Notes under the pieces: model-generated | The model's input: only the letters and a program-made list of their open reading frames with translations | The model's database searches: none | Told to the model about the DNA's origin: nothing | In this document: piece after piece, positions 57,671-64,000 of the stretch | Layout of the letters: each line of letters begins with the position of its first letter | Position numbering within the stretch: position 1 is the first letter of the stretch | Translations under genes and position numbers: made by a program | Assembly: GCA_027579435.1 (NCBI GenBank) | Contig: JANBPK010000859.1 | Span: forward strand, 62,001 to 126,000 | DNA: 64,000 bases | Source of the DNA: Candolleomyces eurysporus | Lineage: Eukaryota > Basidiomycota > Agaricomycetes > Agaricales > Psathyrellaceae | Reading direction: 5' to 3'

Positions 57671-58085
57671 GACCAACTTGGGGCGATGGAAGTCGAGTTG
57701 ATGATGTTCCAACGCAAGCAAGACGGTGAGGAAGAAGCGACAAGGTTGAAATTTTTGGTTCGATAATNAAAAAAACTNNCTACATGGAGGTGGATATGGA
57801 TTAGAAAGAAAAAAGATGTGACGCACCTCAGAGCCTTCTGTGGGCTCGCATCGAGGTGCCCGCGCTGGGACATGGGAAACGCCCCGAAAGTGTCGATATA
57901 ATCGCTGTAGCTCCGCCTGTCTCATCACGCGCTTTAAATTATCGTTTTCGCCAGCTTGGTCGTTGCATGAAGTTCAGTGGAGGTTGAGAGGAGTGCAGCC
58001 GAGATCGACATTTGACCACACATCACTCGATTATGTAATTATAAGCGCTCGCCACGCCTGACACCCGAGGGGGTCATGGTACATC
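57580..58085. repeat. Dispersed repeat, copy 2 (pairs with 53,640-54,200)
   Basis: Second copy of the repeat at 53,470-54,200, starting in the last palindromes of the array. Ns at about 57,768 and 57,778-57,779 sit in an A-rich run. Confidence 0.6.
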
Positions 58086-58129
58086 CACCACATTGGTCCA
58101 TTTCCCTCGCTCCATCCATGGCTCATCCT

Positions 58130-59700
58130 TTCCCTTTTTCCGTTTAACGAATTTATATCGTAGCTTTGGTACCATTCGAGGTGCACACCACCCTCTGGGA
58201 CATACTGGGCAGGAGTGGCTTTCCTCTCGAAACCTCCGACTCCTCTGGGCGATCAGTCTATTCTCGTTGTGTCTGAAGAATGCATCAAAGGCTTCAAGAC
58301 GGGTACTCACCCTTTCATTTAGAAAATACGTCGTCCACTATCTCTCGCTTGCGGTTCTGACGGCAAACGGAAAGATGCACCCCGCTGGAGCGACCGCCTT
58401 CCGGACGGATATGACTGGTTCCTCGTATGTCTTGCCTTTCTTAAATGATGAATGCACGACATTGATAGCCTCGCTTGGCTTTTCGACAGGATCATCTTTG
58501 AGTAGCTGTGTTCGCTACATCCCCCGCCTACGGTCTCTTGGAATTCACAATCATTCAATGTGAAGACAGGCGTTTTCGAAACTCGGATTTGTGCATGCCG
58601 CTGGAAAGATCATAGTGCAGATGGTCAGAGGTGGTCAACTCATCATTGAATAGACCCCCAGGGACTACACTTGTGCGTATTTTTGTTTGTCCAACGGTTC
58701 CCTGATGTCGACTTGACGCGGTATTGTAGACTACAACGCTTGTGTTGGTGCAGCTAACATGTCTTTCCATGGCCATGGCATTTGCTCCAAATATTTGTAT
58801 CTGATGTATCATCTCCTGCGGCAAGTTCCTCGACGACTACAACTAATACCACCATAGCGTCTACCTCATCGGCTCATCGGCTTCAACTACCACCTCAACA
58901 AGTACATCAAAACTGCAACCGCGACAACATCTACTGCTGTGTATGAACACACCAAGCCGGCTAAGACGACCTAACCACTAACCGCATCATCTACGACAGT
59001 ATCTTTACTTCGGAAACTATTTCCACTATCTTCAAGTGCCTCACCACCTACGTCAAACTTATGCACTCTGTGTGACATACGGAAGAGAATGTTTTGTGGT
59101 CTCCGGAGCTCCGGGGCCGGGCTGTCCTCAATCGAACGCGGCGTTGCAGAATGCCATGTGCTGATAATGGTCCTATCTTCTTTTTACACGCGGAAACAGC
59201 AACCGACTTGCCATCTACCCGCACCCTTGAATTGCATCTGTGAACCGTGTAGCATGGCCAAGTCTGCAACTCGCTCTGCTCAGCTTACCGATTCGCAGAG
59301 ATGGAGTATGGGTGCGCGGTTTCCATCTATTCGTATTTCATGCCTGTCACTGACTACACTACAAAACGGAATGGTAACAGCGTAACTAGCAACGGAGACA
59401 CAGGCTCAGAGGCTCCACTATCGCTTGCTCCAGCTGCGAGTTCACGTGCCCAGGCGACTCTGCTAGCTCATTCGCTTTTGTTTGTTGCATCACGATATCA
59501 GCGATTTGGTTATTTCTCCTCGTGCCCTCGAATTTAGGGTTCGAGTGGGACGAACGTCTCGCCTTCACATCTCCTTTTCTTTCTAGCTTTTTTATAATTG
59601 GGTCAACGTGCTGGCGTGGGTATCCATGGCCGTTTTGTGTGTGTGCATCTTCTGCCAATCCCTAGCTTTCCCGCTCTTCCTTGTACCAATCACTTCTCAC
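58130..59700 (+). pseudogene. Very decayed fourth GH71-WSC copy
   Basis: Scraps in the order of the complete gene: TTTGGTACCATTCGAGG (35,733 in the complete gene), the KAFKTG-like exon at about 58,285, GTGCAGATGGTCAGAGGTGG, a Ser/Thr linker, WSC fragments to 59,470, and the 3' flank TTTCTTTCTAGCTTTTTTAT with GGTCAACGTGCTGG. No frame survives and large parts of the WSC region are lost. It is older than the 43,737 copy by its divergence. Confidence 0.65.
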
Positions 59701-60779
59701 CCCTACTAATTTAAATTTCGATCAATCTCGAGAAAAACCCGCCAAGTCTCCCCAAAGTGACGAAAACTTGGTTCTCAGCGTTTTTTGGGCAAATTGTCGA
59801 AACTGTAGGGTGAAAGAGCCGTCAAATCGCTTGAGGAAATTGCTTCAAAAGTACTCGAGGTGACTGTCAGCCGATGCACCCGCCTGTAGACTATTTTTGA
59901 TATCTAGATGCACCTCTAATTAGATGCCCTTCAGCCGGCTTCCTCTATCTCTCGATAAAGTTTCATCTTTGGGATCGATTACCTCACTCGAGGGCCTATT
60001 CCAGACCTATGTAGCAGCATAGCTCATTCCGACACTGGCGTCGGCATCTTCAAAAGGATGTGCAACAAGAGAATAAAGCCAAACGTGGTGAAGCATTTTG
60101 ATAATGATAGCACTCTCTGCCTTGCGTTTTATACGGAGGAAAGGCCGTGCCTCGAAGCCTTTGTACCTTTCTGTCTGGAACCCTCCCTACATCCCTCCAG
60201 GTTAAGCTCCACCGGGTAGAGCGTGCCAGGCGTACTACGATACAAAACCCAGGTATATGTCCTGGTCTCACCGGATGGGCAACTCATAGCAGTGCCAGGT
60301 GCCCTTCAGGAGGAGCACCCGCCACGGTCGAGCAAAACGCCTGGGTCAGCCGGCGACCCGGTACCAAGCTCCACCCAGGCAGGAAGTTTGCAGTGCTTCC
60401 TCGCTCACAGTCTTCTCTTTTAGTTCTTACTCTCGATGTAGGTCCCGGTTTTGATATAAATGAGCTCCCTTGAAGATCCATCGTTTCCATTTCCAGGCCC
60501 GTGTTTGGGCTCTTGGTACTCTCGAAAGAGGTGTCATTTCCTGTGCATTGGCGTTGCGGAAAATGGCATAATCTTAAACCGAAATGTATAATAAATAACT
60601 CATGACGCCTAGTGATTCCAGCTGTCCGAGATTAAAAAACGAAAACGACAGAGGGCCATCCTCAGAAGTCGTCCTGCGATACTAATAATTTGCACAAGGT
60701 CCTAAACATACTGTTAAGCAGAGCGAAGGCTCATGAATTAATGGAGGATACTCCACGCCAGCTATCACTGCATACAGGA
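59701..60779. other. Intergenic stretch
   Basis: No supported gene. 60,147-60,473 is open on the plus strand and Pro-rich at the end, without a recognised domain. Confidence 0.35.
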
Positions 60780-62489
60780 TCAAGAAAAGCCGAAGCTAAC
60801 TTCCATGCCCTGAGACCTTCTGAGCCTCGAGGCGCTCAGGTCCCTTTCGAGCTCATGCACCGGATGTTCATGAGGTTCAACAGGCTTTGGATAAGTCAGA
60901 ACAAATTTTCGTAGAGAGTCCTCGCTTGATTGCTTGTCTGGATACCTTGCATCGATGAAGCCGGCAATGTAGCTGGGGTCGAAAAATGGAACGAAATAAG
61001 GGACGTTGAGTAGCTCGAAGACTTCTAGGTTGGGCAGTGGGTCCTGTCGCATCTGTTCGAGGAGCCAAAAGTCTTCACCATCGAACGTGACCGTATCGAG
61101 TGTCAGGTGAGTTAGGGAAGGGAGACACGAAAGGATAGTGTCAAGTATAGATTTATCGTAGTTCACTTGGAAGCTGAGGTAGTGAATCCGAAAGCGGCGC
61201 AGTGCACATTGGGATCTTTGTATGAAGGAGACAAGGTCAGAGCCAAATTCGGCTGGCGCTTCGTCTGCTTGACCTTCATCGAAGGTGTTCATCATTGGCT
61301 CGAAGCTCAGGTCGAGTTCGGAGAGTGACGGAGTCCTGAGGAATCGCAAAAAGTCATCACATACTGATGCGTGCTCCAGTCGAAGGGTGCGGAGTTTGGG
61401 GAGGAGGATTCCATCGCGTCGAAGTCGATTGGTATAGGGGATCTCTTTACATTCGAAACAGTCTCGCCTGAAGTCGAAGATCAGGGTTTCAAGGTCCACG
61501 CACTCTTCTAAAACCTTCAAGGCCGCAGTGGCCTCCCAGTTGAGCTCGAGCCTGAGAGTGGTGAAACGATGAATGTATGGTTCCGGGATTCGCAAACATG
61601 CTGTGGGCCGATGCCTAAGACCTTCCAAGTCAGGTAGACGCAGATCGAAGGAAGTAACTGCTGGCGGTAGGTGCTTGAAGGTATCGTTCGCGTCGTCCGT
61701 TTCCTCGTCGGGATCAAAGGAGCCTGGCCAGTAGCTCCATTCACCAAACTCCAATTCCAACAACCGTAACGAATCCCATGGGGTCGGCGTTCCCTTCTTT
61801 ATATGCTCCATCGTAGTTGCGAGGTTTCGAAAGCATTGTTCGCCGGGGCAATAGAGAAAAAGTTTCCGGAGGATAGGCCCGCCTGCCAGAAGTGATGCAA
61901 GGGGGCCGTGTGGATTGGATACTGGGCATTCATTGGGAGTAGTGCAAGGATCGCCGTGGTCGGGGGCATAGAGCCTGAGGCTCTTCTGGGAACCTTTTGA
62001 ACGGCTCAACCAGAAATTAATTTTCTCGAACAGTCGAGGAGTCCAAGGGAGATGAGGAGACACATCAAGGTCTCCCCAGAGCCAATACGCCTCTAAAGCT
62101 GCATCGCGCCATTTTCTGCTCACGAGGCAGAGCCTGATGAGGTTTTCACCTCTGCTACTTTCCTCGGCATTCTCGTGAGAGAGTGCGAAGCTGAATATTA
62201 CCCCTAGAATTTCAAGGGGCATTCGGCGTAAGGGAGAGAGGACTCCTTGGCATGCTTGACGCTCCTGCTCGAGCTTCTGCAGCTGGATCTGAAGGTCGTC
62301 GATAGCTTTGTTGAGCTGGTCAATTTTATCTTGGATCGATGTCACTTCGAAACGGCGTGGTGGGATGTTGCTGGTGAATAGATGGGATAGAGTCTCCGAT
62401 GACTGGTTCATGGGGGCAAAGGCGGATGTTTGACGACGGTGGAGGAAAAGCTTAGGAACATGACAAAGATTTGATTTGAGCGCTGACAT
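60780..62489 (-). CDS. F-box protein with N-terminal coiled coil
   Basis: Single-exon gene of 569 codons. The first ATG of the frame is at 62,489 (MSALKSNLCHVPKLF); TGA is at 60,782-60,780. Residues about 50-82 form a coiled coil (SIQDKIDQLNKAIDDLQIQL). The F-box follows at about 84-135 (LSPLRRMPLEILGVIFSFAL; LIRLCLVSRKWRDAALEAYW). This is the layout of the large Agaricomycete F-box family. The rest is an LRR-like solenoid with repeated leucine patterns (LPKLRTLRLEHASVCDDFLR; LPSLTHLTLDTVTFDGEDFW). F-box proteins recruit substrates to SCF ubiquitin ligases through Skp1; the substrate is unknown. The C-terminal tail is the source of the scraps at 38,380-38,602 and 47,755-47,850. Confidence 0.85.
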   Translation of the reverse strand: MSALKSNLCHVPKLFLHRRQTSAFAPMNQSSETLSHLFTSNIPPRRFEVTSIQDKIDQLNKAIDDLQIQLQKLEQERQACQGVLSPLRRMPLEILGVIFSFALSHENAEESSRGENLIRLCLVSRKWRDAALEAYWLWGDLDVSPHLPWTPRLFEKINFWLSRSKGSQKSLRLYAPDHGDPCTTPNECPVSNPHGPLASLLAGGPILRKLFLYCPGEQCFRNLATTMEHIKKGTPTPWDSLRLLELEFGEWSYWPGSFDPDEETDDANDTFKHLPPAVTSFDLRLPDLEGLRHRPTACLRIPEPYIHRFTTLRLELNWEATAALKVLEECVDLETLIFDFRRDCFECKEIPYTNRLRRDGILLPKLRTLRLEHASVCDDFLRFLRTPSLSELDLSFEPMMNTFDEGQADEAPAEFGSDLVSFIQRSQCALRRFRIHYLSFQVNYDKSILDTILSCLPSLTHLTLDTVTFDGEDFWLLEQMRQDPLPNLEVFELLNVPYFVPFFDPSYIAGFIDARYPDKQSSEDSLRKFVLTYPKPVEPHEHPVHELERDLSASRLRRSQGMEVSFGFS

Positions 62490-62742
62490 ATCAGTTTCCG
62501 ACTGGTTGTGAGTCAGATCAGCCTTCAGCAAAGAGCACAGTTTAGATTCATATACACTGGGTCAACAATATGAAATTATCCTTTTATCTTAGCAAAGTAG
62601 GAAACAAGAGCGCGAATAACACGACCACATGAACGAAGAGCTATTCTATTACTGGCAATAAGTGTAAGGTTTTGTCGCGCTCTAGGGGAGCAAAGGCCAT
62701 GTCAGATCTTTCCCACTCTCGCCCAAGCTATCGCCTTGCCTG

Positions 62743-64000
62743 TTAGTCCCACCAAGTATCCTCGGAGTCGTCAGAGTAGTAAGACCCTGATTCCCATGAC
62801 ATTGAGTCTCGTTTCACCTCAATACCATCCCAAACAACCTCCAGTCCTTCACAAACCTCGAAAAGATCGAGATCCTCGTCGAAGAAGTTGGTACAGTCAC
62901 GTATCTCCAGTCGCTCGGGGCTGAATCGAAGCGGTCGTTCTCCTAAAGCGTCCACCAAACGTCCAAGAATTCCTTGTTCTGGATCCTCCTCCTCCGGCTC
63001 GTCGAAATCGACCTCGCAGCAGAGGATCGTGCGCAAAGCAAAAAAGTGCGGAGCCCCCCGCCGAATAGCCGCATCTCCTGCTTCCATTTTGTCTTTCTGT
63101 TCCACTTCTTCCTCCTCGTTGACATAATTCCCAAACTCTTCAACTCGACGACGGGAAAGAAATTCCTTCAGGACCCGGATCGAAACGTCCGCCTCCGTTT
63201 CCAAAGCCCGGATGAACTTGTGCATTTTGGTCTTGCGGATCGAAATTTCCTCGAGTTTGGGTAGCGAACCAAGGAGTTTCCAGCTACGCTTAGCCAAGCG
63301 AGGATCTCCTTCGACATGAAAAGATCGAACAGACCCTGCGTCGAAATGGTGATGGACCGATGCTAGGAGAGAATCCCAGTGCAAGCAAGGGTGCTTGTAC
63401 GTGATTTTCAGACTTGGATGGCTTGAATGGGATAGGGACTCGGGTCCAGAAGAAGATTTGAACCGGCACAGGAGTTGGGATCCGTAGAAACCAACGTCAA
63501 CGAAGGATAGTCGGAGCTCCTGAAGTGATTTTCGAGGTTGATTAGTAACGCCTTCTCCCGACGACGGCGTGCTCCAGGCCTGTCCGAGAGCAACAAACAT
63601 CTCATCGGTGCTTGACGATCTACCTTCAAGCTTTAGGTCGACCAGCGAAACGTTTGGAATCCGGATCACCGAAAGACAGTGCTGGATTGTTTCTCTCTCG
63701 TCCTGAAGCCGGAGAGTTCGAAGATTCCGAAGATGAATCGTGAAAGAGATGTCGGTGTCTGTCTTCTTCGAGAGTCCAGGGAAGGAGAACAAAAGCTCTA
63801 AATGCTCTAGCTGTGACAGCTTTCCCAGATATTCCAAGAAACGTTCGGGCGATGAGCGAATCGTCCCAGGTTGGTTTTCGAGGCGCAGATACGTCAGCCC
63901 AGTAGCCGAAGATAATATTCCGAGTGGGACTTGATAATGAGAGATGTCGAGATGTTTGAGCGCTGGTGCATAGCTCATGCTTGGGGGGAAGATTCGCGTG
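62743..64000 (-). CDS. F-box-like/LRR protein, 3' part, open at the window edge
   Basis: The reading frame is open from the right edge of the window to a stop at 62,743. The visible 418 or so codons show irregular leucine-rich segments (APALKHLDISHYQVPLGILS; IHLRNLRTLRLQDERETIQH; LGSLPKLEEISIRKTKMHKF). There is an acidic/charged insertion (YVNEEEEVEQKDKMEAG), and the protein ends in an acidic tail, SGSYYSDDSEDTWWD. This is the usual C-terminal half of basidiomycete F-box/LRR proteins. The F-box itself would lie to the right of the window, so that part is inference. It runs in the same direction as the F-box gene at 60,780, 253 bp upstream of it. Confidence 0.65.
   Translation of the reverse strand, partial: TRIFPPSMSYAPALKHLDISHYQVPLGILSSATGLTYLRLENQPGTIRSSPERFLEYLGKLSQLEHLELLFSFPGLSKKTDTDISFTIHLRNLRTLRLQDERETIQHCLSVIRIPNVSLVDLKLEGRSSSTDEMFVALGQAWSTPSSGEGVTNQPRKSLQELRLSFVDVGFYGSQLLCRFKSSSGPESLSHSSHPSLKITYKHPCLHWDSLLASVHHHFDAGSVRSFHVEGDPRLAKRSWKLLGSLPKLEEISIRKTKMHKFIRALETEADVSIRVLKEFLSRRRVEEFGNYVNEEEEVEQKDKMEAGDAAIRRGAPHFFALRTILCCEVDFDEPEEEDPEQGILGRLVDALGERPLRFSPERLEIRDCTNFFDEDLDLFEVCEGLEVVWDGIEVKRDSMSWESGSYYSDDSEDTWWD

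Noticed and set aside
60150..60310. tRNA-like D-arm (GGGTAGAGCG) near 60,210
   Set aside because: No matching acceptor, anticodon or T arm could be placed around it.

Overview
This window looks like nuclear DNA from a filamentous basidiomycete, probably an Agaricomycete. The genes are dense in short introns (about 45-60 bp, GT..AG). Typical families are present: a NACHT-WD40 NLR pair, a GH71 alpha-1,3-glucanase with four WSC domains, and F-box proteins with a short coiled coil before the F-box. The species cannot be named from the sequence. Several single N bases and short N runs mark unresolved positions.

Layout. (1) 1-13,040 is a conserved housekeeping block: UFD2 (E4 ubiquitin ligase) in two tandem copies, an AN1 zinc-finger gene (one good, one dead), mitochondrial bL35, a phosphoglycerate-mutase-family gene and EAF7 (NuA4 subunit). 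(2) 13,250-38,106 holds two versions of a roughly 10-kb module: La/POP8 remnant, NLR, an unrecognised gene, then GH71. The first GH71 is only a 3' fragment. The second version ends in a complete GH71-WSC gene, with an intact POP8-like gene between. Each module contains an island of about 3 kb that has lost nearly all CpG and includes most of the NLR coding sequence. (3) 38,107-60,779 is gene-poor and relic-rich: F-box scraps, a 135-bp tandem repeat, a GH71 pseudogene, duplicated segments carrying a small unknown ORF, a PP2A-type phosphatase scrap, a dead LINE reverse transcriptase, a family of short imperfect palindromes at about 60-bp spacing, and a very decayed fourth GH71. (4) 60,780-64,000 holds one complete F-box gene and the 3' part of a second F-box-like/LRR gene.

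How it fits together. The housekeeping genes are ordinary (ubiquitin chain elongation, mitochondrial translation, chromatin acetylation). The accessory part is a birth-and-death landscape: recognition genes (NLR, F-box) and a wall-degrading enzyme are repeatedly copied and decay by deletion, nonsense mutation and frameshift. The strongest signal is the CpG-poor island. The intact CpG-rich POP8-like gene at 32,073 and its CpG-poor copy at 24,520 form a before/after pair in which CpG has become TpG or CpA, while the NLR reading frames in the same islands stay open. Gene functions are assigned by recognising protein motifs in the translations; no database search was possible.
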